Source: Dehalococcoidia bacterium
Lineage (GTDB): Bacteria; Chloroflexota; Dehalococcoidia; DSTF01; JACRBR01
Direction: 5' to 3'
NCBI GenBank assembly: GCA_021731085.1
Contig: JAKFYB010000015.1
Span: 17,745 to 81,744 of the forward strand
Length of the DNA: 64,000 bases
Part shown: piece after piece, positions 32,755 through 41,884 of the stretch
Position numbering within the stretch: the stretch's first letter is position 1
Layout of the letters: each line of letters starts with the position of its first letter
Notes under the pieces: model-generated
The model's database searches: none
Seen by the model: the letters and a program-made list of their open reading frames with translations, nothing else
What the model was told of the DNA's origin: nothing
Position numbers and translations under genes: made by a program

Positions 32755-35358
32755 TCAGTGCTCTTCGTCGATGATGCTCCCCACCATCGCATCTACCCTT
32801 ACCTTCAGGTCCTGGTGGTCGGGGCGGGAGAGGGTGGGATCTTCGTCGAGGAGACGCTCGGCTTCCTTGCGTGTGAGTTCGATGAGCTTGACGTCGGTGA
32901 GGCGCGCGACCTTTAGGCCGGGCATGCCGGACTGCTTCGTGCCGAAGAACTGGCCGGGGCCGCGCATCTGCATGTCGGCCTCGGCTAGCTTGAAGCCGTC
33001 GGTCGTGTCCTCCATCAGCGTCAGCCGCTTCTGCGCTTCCTCCGATGGCTCGTCGCTGAGCAGGAGGCAGTACGACTGGGCGTCGCCACGTCCGACGCGC
33101 CCGCGGAACTGGTGCAACTGCGCGAGCCCGAAGCGGTCCGCACCCTCGATCATCATCACCGTGGCGTTGGGGATGTCGATGCCGACTTCGATGACGGCGG
33201 TCGAGACGAGGATGTCGGCCTGCCGGTCGCGGAAACGGCGCATCGTCTCTTCCTTCACCTTGCCGGACATGCGGCCGTGCAGCAGTTCGAGCCGCAGATC
33301 GGGGTAGACCGTCGTGCGAAGGCGGTCGTACTCAACCGTCGCTGCCTTCACGTCGAGCGTCTCCGACTCTTCGACGAGCGGGCAGATGACGAACGCCTGG
33401 TGGCCCTTGTCGATCTCGCCGCGCAGGAAGCGTTCGGCGTCGCCGCGCTCGTCGGGTCCGACCCACGTCGTCTTGATCTGCTGGCGGCCCGGCGGCATTT
33501 CATCGACGACGGAGATGTCGAGATCGCCGTACAGCGTCAGAGCCAGCGTGCGCGGGATGGGCGTCGCCGTCATCACGAGCATGTGCGGTGTGTGAGCGGC
33601 CTCGGCGCCCTTCTCGCGCAATGCGGCGCGCTGCATGACGCCGAAGCGGTGCTGCTCATCGACGACGGCCACGCCGAGGTCGTTGAACTTCACGCCTCCC
33701 TGGATCAGCGCGTGCGTGCCGCAGGCGATGTCGATCTCGCCGTCCTCGATCATCTGGTAGAGGTCGCGCTTCTCCTTCGCCTTCAAGCTGCCCGTCAGCA
33801 GCGCGATACGGATCTCCCCCGGGCGCGCGCGATGCTCGAACAGCAGCGGCGACTTCGTCGGATCGAGGAACGCCGGCCGAGATGTTGCGAGCGGACCCTC
33901 ACTTCCGTTGGCCCCGAAGATCTGCTTCAGCGTGCGGAAGTGCTGCTCGGCGAGAATCTCGGTCGGTGCCATCATCACCGCCTGGCGGCCGTTCTCGATC
34001 GCGGCGATCAGGGCGCCGGCTGCGATCACCGTCTTACCGCTGCCGACATCGCCTTGCACGAGCCGCGACATCGGCACCGGCTTGCGCATGTCGTTCAGCA
34101 CGTCGAAGAGCACGCGCTGCTGCGCGCCCGTCAGCGCAAACGGCAGACCTTCAATGTATGCCTGCTCCGTCGCCCCTGAGATCGGTGCGGGCTCCGCCGG
34201 TGCAGATCGCTGGAAGTGGCGGCGGCGCACTTGCATCGTGAGCTGGATCGGCAGCAGCTCCTCGAATGCCAGCCGCCGTCGCGCCCACTCGAGCGACGGA
34301 TAGCTCGTCGGGGAGTGCATCTGCGCGACGGCATCCGTGATGGGCGCGAGTTCGAGGCGGTTGCGCATGTCCTCCGGCAGCGTCTCCGGCAGCCGCGTGC
34401 CGAAGCGTTCGAGCGCCTCCTGCATGACGCGGCGAATCGTGCGGTTCTGAAGGCCCTGCGTGAGCGGGTAGATGGGCACGAGGCGTCCCGTGTGGAGAAG
34501 GTCGTCGGACCACACCTCCCACTCGGGGTTGTCCATCTTCGGCCGGCCCTGGTACTCGCTTACGCGCCCTGAAAGCACAATCTCGGCGTTCACGGGTAGC
34601 TGCTTCGCGATCCACGGCTGGTTGAACCAGACCGCCTGCATCATCCCCGACGAGTCGCCAATCGTCGCCTCCGTGGAGCGCATCTTGAATCCCATCTTGC
34701 GTTCGCGTGCCGACCACACGCGCACACGCACCGTCTGCTCCGCGCCCAGCTTGAGCATCGCGACGGGCAGGGGATCGCCGTAGTCGACGTGACGGCGCGG
34801 GAACAGGAGCAGCAGATCGCGCACCGTGTAGACGCCGAGCTTCTCGAACTTCTGCAGCAGCGACGCGCCAACCCGCTTTAGAGCCTGTAGCTCGCACTCG
34901 ACGCCGATCTCGCGGATCTCCTCCTGCGTGTAGGGGCGGAGGCGGGTCATGGGCGTTGGTGGTCTCGATGGGGCTTTCTTCGTGATTGGAGCTGGTCGGC
35001 TGGATGGGGCTGATGGTGGACGTTGGATGTTGGATGTTGGATCGCCCTCGACCGCTACGTCGGGACGAATCGGTACGGGCCGCTTGTCGCTCCCGCCCCC
35101 GCCCGACTTGAGTTCGGTGAGAAGGCCTTCGAGCCACGCCTTCCGCTTGAGCGGCGTAAGCGACCGATACCCGCCGTCCGGGAGCGCGTGCACCTGTGCG
35201 ACGACGCCGGAGCCAACGTCAGGCGCGTCGTTGCGGAGGAGGTTCTGCAGGAAGCTGTCGAGGCCGGTTGCGACGCCGCGGTCGGTGCAGCCCTTTTGGC
35301 GCTCGAATTCGAGCACCTTCCGCAGGCGTTCCTCGGCAGGGGTAAGGGTGGTGGGCAC
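32755..35358 (-). CDS. recG: ATP-dependent DNA helicase RecG
   Basis: This 867-residue helicase remodels stalled replication forks. The wedge/OB domain runs from about residue 165 to 300 (GVYTVRDLLLLFPRRHVDY, MQAVWFNQPW). Walker A is GDVGSGKT (K442), the DEQH box begins at D567, and the C-terminal helicase part holds VSTAVIEVGIDIPNATVMMIEGADRFGLAQLHQFRGRVGRG-type motifs. It exceeds the usual 690 or so residues because of an N-terminal extension of about 150. Inside that lies a seven-base repeat array, read in frame as DPTSNIQRPPSAPSS (about residues 106-120). Confidence 0.95.
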   Translation of the reverse strand: MPTTLTPAEERLRKVLEFERQKGCTDRGVATGLDSFLQNLLRNDAPDVGSGVVAQVHALPDGGYRSLTPLKRKAWLEGLLTELKSGGGGSDKRPVPIRPDVAVEGDPTSNIQRPPSAPSSRPAPITKKAPSRPPTPMTRLRPYTQEEIREIGVECELQALKRVGASLLQKFEKLGVYTVRDLLLLFPRRHVDYGDPLPVAMLKLGAEQTVRVRVWSARERKMGFKMRSTEATIGDSSGMMQAVWFNQPWIAKQLPVNAEIVLSGRVSEYQGRPKMDNPEWEVWSDDLLHTGRLVPIYPLTQGLQNRTIRRVMQEALERFGTRLPETLPEDMRNRLELAPITDAVAQMHSPTSYPSLEWARRRLAFEELLPIQLTMQVRRRHFQRSAPAEPAPISGATEQAYIEGLPFALTGAQQRVLFDVLNDMRKPVPMSRLVQGDVGSGKTVIAAGALIAAIENGRQAVMMAPTEILAEQHFRTLKQIFGANGSEGPLATSRPAFLDPTKSPLLFEHRARPGEIRIALLTGSLKAKEKRDLYQMIEDGEIDIACGTHALIQGGVKFNDLGVAVVDEQHRFGVMQRAALREKGAEAAHTPHMLVMTATPIPRTLALTLYGDLDISVVDEMPPGRQQIKTTWVGPDERGDAERFLRGEIDKGHQAFVICPLVEESETLDVKAATVEYDRLRTTVYPDLRLELLHGRMSGKVKEETMRRFRDRQADILVSTAVIEVGIDIPNATVMMIEGADRFGLAQLHQFRGRVGRGDAQSYCLLLSDEPSEEAQKRLTLMEDTTDGFKLAEADMQMRGPGQFFGTKQSGMPGLKVARLTDVKLIELTRKEAERLLDEDPTLSRPDHQDLKVRVDAMVGSIIDEEH
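35014..35041 (-). repeat. Seven-base tandem repeat inside recG
   Basis: On the minus strand four units follow: TCCAACA, TCCAACA, TCCAACG and TCCACCA. They are within the reading frame of the N-terminal linker. The same heptamer TCCAACA repeats upstream of the mannosidase at 36416-36450. Confidence 0.7.
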
Positions 35359-35534
35359 GGGGCGCCTGTCTCGAATTAGGTCAGATGTTCGAGATCAGGG
35401 TAGGAAGGCGACCGGAGGGGGTCAAGGCGGTCGCTTCAGATTCGCCACGAAGCTCGTTGTAAGAAATCCGAACGCCACCGGTCTAACTCCTGAAACCGGA
35501 AAGCAATCCATTCAGTATCAGGAGGAACAAGACC

Positions 35535-36263
35535 ATGGAGACGACGAACAGCAACCAGAACCGCAAGTCCCGCCGCAACGCCTTCATCATCGCATCCGTC
35601 GCCGCAGTGAGCATCGCCGGCGCACTCGGCCTCGGCATCATGTATGGCAGCAGTGGCTCGGACGCCACGGACGACCGCCCGCAGGCTGTCCGCCCGACAT
35701 CGACGGCCACCCAGGCCAACGGCGACTCGACCGAACAACAGCCCCAACTCATCGGTCAGGTCGAAGGCAGCGTCTCGCAGCCGCAGCAGCCCGCCGACAG
35801 CAACAGCGGCGACGCTGGCGAGCCCGCGCCGCCGACGAACACGCCGGAGCCGCCCGCGCCGACGATGACGCCGGAGCCGGCCGTCGAAGAGCCCACGGAC
35901 GAACCGGAGCCGACGGACACGCCCGAGCCCTCGCCGACGCCCGATGATGGCTTCGAGTGCGTGGTCTGCGACGAGATCGTCGAGCTGGTCGACATCTGGG
36001 CGCCGGAGTTCCTCACAGGCGGCCGCACGCACTGCGACGAAGGCACCATCGTCGTCGTCACGCTGGACGAGGAAGCCGACATCTGGGTGACGTACACGAT
36101 GTACGGCGTGGCCCAGGTCAGCGAAGTCGACCACGGCACGTTCGGCTACTTCAACCTCGGCGGTGGCCCCGTCATCTTCCCGGCGATGAACATCATGGTC
36201 CACGCCGAGGACGCGAGCGGTAACCAGTCGTCCGTGAACCCCGGCCTGTACGACTGCCCGTAG
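35535..36263 (+). CDS. Exported or membrane-anchored protein with a Pro/Thr/Glu-rich stalk
   Basis: This 242-residue protein has a basic N-terminus and one hydrophobic segment (AFIIASVAAVSIAGALGLGIMY, about 15-37), then a disordered Gln/Pro/Thr/Glu stalk (about 45-138, with repeated TPEP units). The C-terminal domain (about 140-242) has four Cys (ECVVCDE, THCDE, YDCP) and beta-rich sequence, perhaps an Ig-like fold. It looks like a surface protein lifted from the membrane by the stalk. AGGAGG precedes the ATG, and a strong hairpin follows the gene. Confidence 0.75.
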   Translation: METTNSNQNRKSRRNAFIIASVAAVSIAGALGLGIMYGSSGSDATDDRPQAVRPTSTATQANGDSTEQQPQLIGQVEGSVSQPQQPADSNSGDAGEPAPPTNTPEPPAPTMTPEPAVEEPTDEPEPTDTPEPSPTPDDGFECVVCDEIVELVDIWAPEFLTGGRTHCDEGTIVVVTLDEEADIWVTYTMYGVAQVSEVDHGTFGYFNLGGGPVIFPAMNIMVHAEDASGNQSSVNPGLYDCP

Positions 36264-36293
36264 TCTTCAAAGCGACAAGCGACTCCATCCATT

Positions 36294-36324
36294 AAGAGAG
36301 CGTCCCGACATGGGGCGCTCTCTT
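36294..36324 (+). terminator. Hairpin terminator
   Basis: AAGAGAGCGTCCC and GGGGCGCTCTCTT pair over 13 positions with one G-T wobble and a 5-base loop. It lies 31 bases after the stop of the stalk protein. A short TCTT run follows. Confidence 0.7.
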
Positions 36325-36415
36325 CGCGCACGGCGTGATCGTAGGGTCAGGCTCGGATACCATCGGCAGGCAACAATGGCGCCGGCAGATTGAAGCCAAA
36401 GGCTGTACGGCGCCG

Positions 36416-36450
36416 TCCAACATCCAACATCCAACATCTAACATCCAACC
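36416..36450 (+). repeat. Seven-base tandem repeat upstream of the mannosidase
   Basis: Five units follow in phase: TCCAACA three times, TCTAACA and TCCAACC. It ends 40 bases before the mannosidase ATG. The unit is the same as in recG. Confidence 0.75.
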
Positions 36451-36490
36451 TCGCACCACAATCGCAGCAATTCCCCTGGAGCGACCACTC

Positions 36491-39202
36491 ATGGCCCTGA
36501 TCGAGCCGAAGAAGAAGGAACGGCGGCAGATGCTCGTCGTCTCCCACACGCACTGGGACCGCGAGTGGTACCTGCCCTACCAGTCGTTCCGCGTTCGGCT
36601 TGTCGGCCTCTTCGACCAGCTCATCGACCTGTTCGACAGCGACCCCGACTACAAGCACTTCCTCCTCGACGGCCACGCCCTCCCGATCGAGGACTACCTC
36701 GAGATCCGCCCCGACCGTTTCGACGACATCCAGCGCCTCGTGACGACGGGCAAGCTCCAGGTCGGTCCCTGGTACATCATCCCCGACGAAGCGCTACCCG
36801 GCGGCGAATCGCACGTCCGCAACTTCCTGCGCGGCCACCGCGTGGCCAAGATGTTCGGCGAGGTGATGAAGGTCGGCTACATTCCCGACCCCTTCGGCCA
36901 GATCGCGCACATGCCGGCAATCCTCAACGGGTTCGGCATCACCGATGCGACGATGTGGCGCGGCACCGACGACTCGCTGAAGACGACGGAATTCTTCTGG
37001 CGCTCGCCGGACGGCAGCGAAGTGCTCGCCATCCACAAGCCGTACGGCTACGGCAACGCCGCGACGCTCCCACGCAGCCGGCGCGCGCTCGTCGCCCGCT
37101 TCCAGACCGTCCGCGATCAGCTCGAACCGCTGGCGACGACTCCATATCTTCTCGTGATGAACGGCAGCGACCACCTGCCGCCGCAGCCGGAACTGTCATC
37201 GATGCTGCGCGATATTAACGAAGAGATGTCGGACGCCGACACGGAGCACGTCTCGCTGCCCGAGGTCTTCCGCCGCGTGCGCGAGTACATCGGCGACCGC
37301 AAGATTGAGTGGCCCACGCACACCGGCGAGTTCCGCAGCGGTCAGCGCGCGCACCTGCTGCCGGGCGTGCTCTCGGCGCGCATGTGGATCAAGCAGTCAA
37401 ATCAGACGTGCGAGGACCTGCTCGCGCACTGGGCCGAACCGTTCAGCGCGTGGGCAGACATCCTGCGCAAACAGGTGCCGCCGGAGTGGCGAGAGCCCTT
37501 CCCGCCGACGACCGGCCACATGCCCTTCCCGACATCGGAGGAGTCGATCGCCGCGCTCGTCGACCGCGCGTGGCGGCACTTGCTCGAGAACCAGCCGCAT
37601 GACTCGATCTGCGGCTGCAGCGTCGATTCCGTGCACGATGAAATGCGCCAGCGCTACCTCTGGGTGAACCAGGTCGGCGAAGAGATCGTCCGCCAGTCCC
37701 TGCGCGCGATCGGCGCCCTCGCGCCCGGCGACCCGCTCGGCACGATCGCCGTCTTCAATCCGACGCCGCAGCCTGCGACGGGCATGGTTACGGCTACAGT
37801 GCCATGGTCGGAAGCACAGCCGTTCACGGCGGTCACCGACCCCGACGGCACGCAGATCCCTGCATCACGCGTCGGCGCCGTCCAGCAATTCCAGATCCCG
37901 GACGGCGCACCCGCCGGCTACGACAACGCACGCGCCGAGATCGCCTTCGTCGCCCGCGATGTCCCCGGCTACGGCTATAAGGTTTACAAGCTCACTAACG
38001 ATACCGTCGGTGGGGCGTCGTCTTCAGGTACCACGATCGGCGATCAGATCCTCATTCAGAACGCCCACATGGGAGTCGTCGCCGACCTTGCGGACGGAAG
38101 CCTGACCATCACCGACAAGATGAACGGTCGCACCTACACAGGCCTGAACCGATTTGTTTCGGGTGGCGACAAAGGTGACGAGTACAACTACTGCATCCCT
38201 GAACACGAACAACTCGTCGACCAGCCGTCATCGCCGCCGAACATCCGGGTCGAACAACCCGCGCCTGGCGTGCAGCACCTCACAATCGAATCCTCGTACA
38301 CGCTCCCGGCAAGCATCTCCGACGACCGCATGTCGCGCTCGACCGAGACGGTCGAGAACCGCATCACGTGCACCGTCACGCTGACAGACGGCGTGCCGCG
38401 CGTCGATATACACACCGTCGTCGATAACAACGCGAAGGACCACCGCCTGCGCGTGCACTTCCCGTCCGGCATCCACACCGACGTCTCGAAGGCGGACCAG
38501 CACTTCGGCGTTGTGCAGCGGCCCATCGCGCTGCCTGAATGGGATCCGGCGACGTGGATGGAGGAACCCATCGGCACGCTTCCGCAGAAGGCCTTCGTCT
38601 CCGTCGATGACGGGGAGCACGGCCTGACGATCGCGAACCGCGGTCTCGCCGAGTACGAAGTCATCGACACGCCGGACGGAACCGAGATCGCTATCACGTT
38701 GCTGCGGTGCGTGGGCTGGCTGTCGCGCGCCGACATCTCGTCGCGGCGAGGCGGCGCCGGCCCGCAGCTTCAGTCGCCCGGCGCCCAGGAGATCGGCCGC
38801 CACGACTTCTACTACAGCATCATTCTTCACGCCGGAGACTGGGCCGCAGGAGAGGCGCATGTCGCCGCGATCCAGCATCTGCGGCCGATGCGCGCGCGCT
38901 GGAACCGTCACGGGCTCGGCCACATCGACTGGGAGGGCGCGCTTGTCGAAGTGTCATCGACCGCGTTCGCCGTCAGCGCGATCAAGCGCGCGGAGGACGG
39001 CGACGGCATCATCGTCCGTCTCTACAACACGCTCGACGAGTCCGCCGAAACCAACGTCGATCTGCCGCTCGCGACGGGCCACGTCTCGCGCGTGAACCTC
39101 AACGAAGAGCACCTCGAGCACGTCCGCCGCGACGCGATCGACGGCGTCACAATCGAGGCGCGCCCAAACGAGATCGTCACGCTGCGGTTCCGGAAGGAAT
39201 AG
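36491..39202 (+). CDS. Glycoside hydrolase family 38 alpha-mannosidase
   Basis: This 903-residue enzyme hydrolyses alpha-mannosides. The GH38 catalytic domain begins with VVSHTHWDREWYLPY (zinc ligands H and D in HTHWD) and has the nucleophile region YIPDPFGQIAHMP. The helical middle contains LLENQPHDSICGCSVDSVHDEM, another GH38 signature with His and Asp ligands. The C-terminal beta domains follow from about residue 430. No signal peptide is seen, so it is probably cytoplasmic, acting on imported glycans or glycolipids. The ATG at 36491 opens the conserved region; upstream in-frame sequence is the seven-base repeat. Confidence 0.95.
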   Translation: MALIEPKKKERRQMLVVSHTHWDREWYLPYQSFRVRLVGLFDQLIDLFDSDPDYKHFLLDGHALPIEDYLEIRPDRFDDIQRLVTTGKLQVGPWYIIPDEALPGGESHVRNFLRGHRVAKMFGEVMKVGYIPDPFGQIAHMPAILNGFGITDATMWRGTDDSLKTTEFFWRSPDGSEVLAIHKPYGYGNAATLPRSRRALVARFQTVRDQLEPLATTPYLLVMNGSDHLPPQPELSSMLRDINEEMSDADTEHVSLPEVFRRVREYIGDRKIEWPTHTGEFRSGQRAHLLPGVLSARMWIKQSNQTCEDLLAHWAEPFSAWADILRKQVPPEWREPFPPTTGHMPFPTSEESIAALVDRAWRHLLENQPHDSICGCSVDSVHDEMRQRYLWVNQVGEEIVRQSLRAIGALAPGDPLGTIAVFNPTPQPATGMVTATVPWSEAQPFTAVTDPDGTQIPASRVGAVQQFQIPDGAPAGYDNARAEIAFVARDVPGYGYKVYKLTNDTVGGASSSGTTIGDQILIQNAHMGVVADLADGSLTITDKMNGRTYTGLNRFVSGGDKGDEYNYCIPEHEQLVDQPSSPPNIRVEQPAPGVQHLTIESSYTLPASISDDRMSRSTETVENRITCTVTLTDGVPRVDIHTVVDNNAKDHRLRVHFPSGIHTDVSKADQHFGVVQRPIALPEWDPATWMEEPIGTLPQKAFVSVDDGEHGLTIANRGLAEYEVIDTPDGTEIAITLLRCVGWLSRADISSRRGGAGPQLQSPGAQEIGRHDFYYSIILHAGDWAAGEAHVAAIQHLRPMRARWNRHGLGHIDWEGALVEVSSTAFAVSAIKRAEDGDGIIVRLYNTLDESAETNVDLPLATGHVSRVNLNEEHLEHVRRDAIDGVTIEARPNEIVTLRFRKE

Positions 39203-39211
39203 CCCAACACA

Positions 39212-39272
39212 CGTAGCGCGGGCCTTCAGCCCGCCGGATCTCAAGCCGTAGCGCGGGAACCTATCCCGCGGG
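39212..39272 (+). repeat. Two REP-like palindromes (GTAGCGCGGG)
   Basis: GTAGCGCGGG occurs twice, near 39212 and 39248, each followed by a matching CCCGC arm (CGGGC-CTTCA-GCCCG and CGCGGG-AACCTAT-CCCGCG). They fill the space between the mannosidase and the SDR. The complement of the decamer is found at 22957-22966, and looser relatives lie near 40098 and 52710. Confidence 0.65.
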
Positions 39273-39284
39273 AAAATCGAACAC

Positions 39285-40040
39285 ATGGATCTCGAACTCA
39301 AGGGCAAGGTCGCGCTCATCACCGGCGCCTCGCGCGGCATCGGCAAGGCGATCGCGCTCGCTCTCGCCAAGGAGGGTGCAGACATCGCACTCATCGCCCG
39401 CGGCGAAGAAACGCTGCGCGTCGCTGAAGCGGAAGTCGCAGCAACCGGCGTCCGCACCGCAGCGATCACCGCAGACATCACGAAGGCCGCCGATGTCGAG
39501 CGCATGGTCGCGGAGACGGCGCAGAAGCTCGGCCGCATCGACATCCTCGTGAACAACGCCGGCGGCTCCTTCCCCGACGACGACGAGGGCTGGACGAACG
39601 CATTCCGCGCGAATATCGAGGCCGCCGTGCGGGCGACGCGGGCCGTCGTACCGCACATGCAGTCGGCCGGCGGCGGAGCGATTGTGCACGTGGCGTCGAT
39701 CTGGGGGCGTGAAGCGGGGGGTGGGCTGCCGTACAACGCGATGAAGGCGGCCATGATCAGCCACGCCAAGAACAGCGCGCTCACGCTCGCGAAGGACAAC
39801 ATCCGCGTGAACAGCGTCGCCCCCGGCTCGATCCGGCACCCCGGCGGCTCCTGGGACAAGCGCGCGATAGAAAATCCGGAGCTGATGGCGAAGTTCGTTG
39901 AGGACAACATTGCGCTCGGCCGCTTCGGCACGGCGCAGGAAGTCGCGAACGTCGTCGCCTTCCTCTGCTCGCCACGCGCGTCGTGGGTGACGGGCGCCTG
40001 CATCAACATCGACGGCGGCCAGACCAAGAGCAACATCTAG
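39285..40040 (+). CDS. Short-chain dehydrogenase/reductase (3-oxoacyl-ACP reductase-like)
   Basis: This 251-residue enzyme has the cofactor motif ITGASRGIGKAIA, the NNAG motif (LVNNAGGSF) and a Tyr-Lys pair in LPYNAMKAAM. The catalytic Ser lies in VHVASIWGRE. The end WVTGACINIDGGQ is typical of FabG-like proteins. NADP(H) use is suggested by the Arg of GASRGIG. It stands alone, so a role in fatty-acid synthesis is not supported by neighbours. Confidence 0.92.
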   Translation: MDLELKGKVALITGASRGIGKAIALALAKEGADIALIARGEETLRVAEAEVAATGVRTAAITADITKAADVERMVAETAQKLGRIDILVNNAGGSFPDDDEGWTNAFRANIEAAVRATRAVVPHMQSAGGGAIVHVASIWGREAGGGLPYNAMKAAMISHAKNSALTLAKDNIRVNSVAPGSIRHPGGSWDKRAIENPELMAKFVEDNIALGRFGTAQEVANVVAFLCSPRASWVTGACINIDGGQTKSNI

Positions 40041-40159
40041 GTGCCTAGTAGCTGCGTAGCCTTAGCTGCGCCCGAGAGCGGATCAAGCGAAAGTACCCGC
40101 GGAGCTTCAGCTCCGCCGCAGTCGTCGCCACAACGACAGTCGTGATATTGAGGACCAAC

Positions 40160-41098
40160 ATGCCGGACAGACTCCACACATACGCCGCCGCGATTCTCGC
40201 CGACTGGTTCGGCGAGCGTAGCGAGCGCGCATACAAGCTCGTCCGCATCGTCGATGACGGTGCTATGCCTGTGTACGTCGCATCGTCTGACGCGGGCACG
40301 TTGGCGCTCGCGGTCACGCACCTGTGGGAGCCGGAAAGCGACCCGGCGGCCGAGGATGCGCGCCAGATGATGGAAGAGCGGCTTTCCGGCGGCAACGTGC
40401 GCGGGCCGCACATCGTCTGGGTGCCGCCGCGCGGTTTCGTTCCGCCGTCAGAGCCTGAAGCGTCAGACTTCGTGATGCGGTTGCAGCTCGCCGCCGCGCC
40501 GATGCAGCCGGGCACGCGTAACGAAGTCGACCTGCCGGTCAAGGTGCAGCTCGCGAAGGTGCGAGAAGAGGGCGGCTACGCGTCCGTCATCGGCGGCCTC
40601 TCCCGCTTCTGGACGAACATCACCGACCGCGTCAGCGGCACCGTGCACGTCAACAGCATGGAGATCCGTCGCGTCTCGCAGATCGAAAGCACGCGCGAGG
40701 CCCTCTACGAACGAATCGGCGAGATCGCGAAGACCCTCACCCTGAAGGACGCCGTCGAGTTCGAGACGGTGGAGTCATGGACGGTGCAGCGGCTGTCCGG
40801 CGAGCCGCTTGGTGAGACCGGCTTCGCAATCGCACAGTCGCCACCAAAGGTCGACCCGGCGGACGGCACCCTCATGCGCCGCCTCGTCCGCAAGCGCCTC
40901 AAGGACGCGAACGAAGCGCTCGCCGCCGTGGACGCGGACGTCAAAGGCGTCGGTCTCATCGCGATCTACGAGTACGCCGAGCACGAAAACGTCGGCTCGT
41001 TCGTGAAGTCGCTGGATCCGGGGTTGTACGCGAAGCTCTCTGTCGTCGCCGCCGTCGTCGACGGCGAAGTTCGCCCCATTTTCACGCCACGAGCTTAG
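40160..41098 (+). CDS. Protein of unknown function
   Basis: This 312-residue soluble protein starts MPDRLHTYAAAILADWFGERSERAYKL. It has no motif I recognise. Segments such as RFWTNITDRVSGTVHVNSMEIRRV and EALYERIGEIAKTLTLKDAVEF look alpha/beta, and a Lys/Arg/Asp-rich helix precedes VGLIAIYEYAEHENVGSF. It appears complete, with GAGGA close to the ATG. It converges on the HAD gene with 2 bases between the stops. Confidence 0.75.
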   Translation: MPDRLHTYAAAILADWFGERSERAYKLVRIVDDGAMPVYVASSDAGTLALAVTHLWEPESDPAAEDARQMMEERLSGGNVRGPHIVWVPPRGFVPPSEPEASDFVMRLQLAAAPMQPGTRNEVDLPVKVQLAKVREEGGYASVIGGLSRFWTNITDRVSGTVHVNSMEIRRVSQIESTREALYERIGEIAKTLTLKDAVEFETVESWTVQRLSGEPLGETGFAIAQSPPKVDPADGTLMRRLVRKRLKDANEALAAVDADVKGVGLIAIYEYAEHENVGSFVKSLDPGLYAKLSVVAAVVDGEVRPIFTPRA

Positions 41099-41100
41099 GG

Positions 41101-41829
41101 CTACTTCACACCAAGGTCGTTGATTGAATCGACAACCCCGAGCACATCCAACAGTGATCGCACGACGGGTGCGTCGATCTTCGGCGCGACACCGTCGCGG
41201 TCGATGAGAATCGGATGCAGGCCGGCCGATCGCGAGCCAAGCACGTCCGCGAGATAACTATCGCCCACGTACACCGTCTCCTCCGCCCGCACGTCCGCAC
41301 GGCCGAGCGCGTACAAGAAGATGTCGCGGTGCGGCTTCGACGCGCCTACGACGGCCGACGCCACGACGAAGTCCATCAGGTGCGTGATCTCGTGTGCGTG
41401 CAGGATCGGCAGCAGGTCCGTCCCCCAGTCCGACACGACGCCCTGGATCAGGCCGCGATCCCGGCCTCGTTCGAGCGTTTCGATGACTTCCGGGAACGGC
41501 TGCCACTGCGCTGGCTCGGCGTACCAGTCGTACAGCGCCCCACCGGCCGACTCGATCTCCGCCTTCGGGTGGTCGGGCGCGATGTCCTTCAGCGCGAAGC
41601 TGTAGTACTCCGTCCAAAAACTCCGCGCACGGGCGTTCGACGAGTAGTTGCCAAGCCCGTCCTCGCCGAGCCGCGTGTAGAAGAACGCATGCACATCCGG
41701 AAATGGCCCGCGATGCTCCGCCTCAATCGGAATGCCAAGCTGATGCGCGAGAAAGTCCCAGACCTCGTCGATCTCAGCCCGCGGCTTCACGAGGGTGTGC
41801 CCAGCGTCGTAGAAAATCGCGCGAATCAT
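41101..41829 (-). CDS. HAD-superfamily hydrolase
   Basis: This 242-residue protein has a HAD core. Motif I reads FYDAGHTLVKP: the first Asp is present, but the second, DxD position is Gly-His, so a phosphatase acid residue is missing. Motif II is GVVSDWGTD, motif III is the Lys in VGASKPHRDIF, and motif IV is VYVGDSYLADVLGSRSAG. It looks like the subgroup with haloacid-dehalogenase-like members. Substrate unknown. Confidence 0.85.
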   Translation of the reverse strand: MIRAIFYDAGHTLVKPRAEIDEVWDFLAHQLGIPIEAEHRGPFPDVHAFFYTRLGEDGLGNYSSNARARSFWTEYYSFALKDIAPDHPKAEIESAGGALYDWYAEPAQWQPFPEVIETLERGRDRGLIQGVVSDWGTDLLPILHAHEITHLMDFVVASAVVGASKPHRDIFLYALGRADVRAEETVYVGDSYLADVLGSRSAGLHPILIDRDGVAPKIDAPVVRSLLDVLGVVDSINDLGVK

Positions 41830-41884
41830 GGCCTAAGGGTACGAGACGCGGATCGTAGAGGCGGCCCTACGTGGCCGCCCACTA

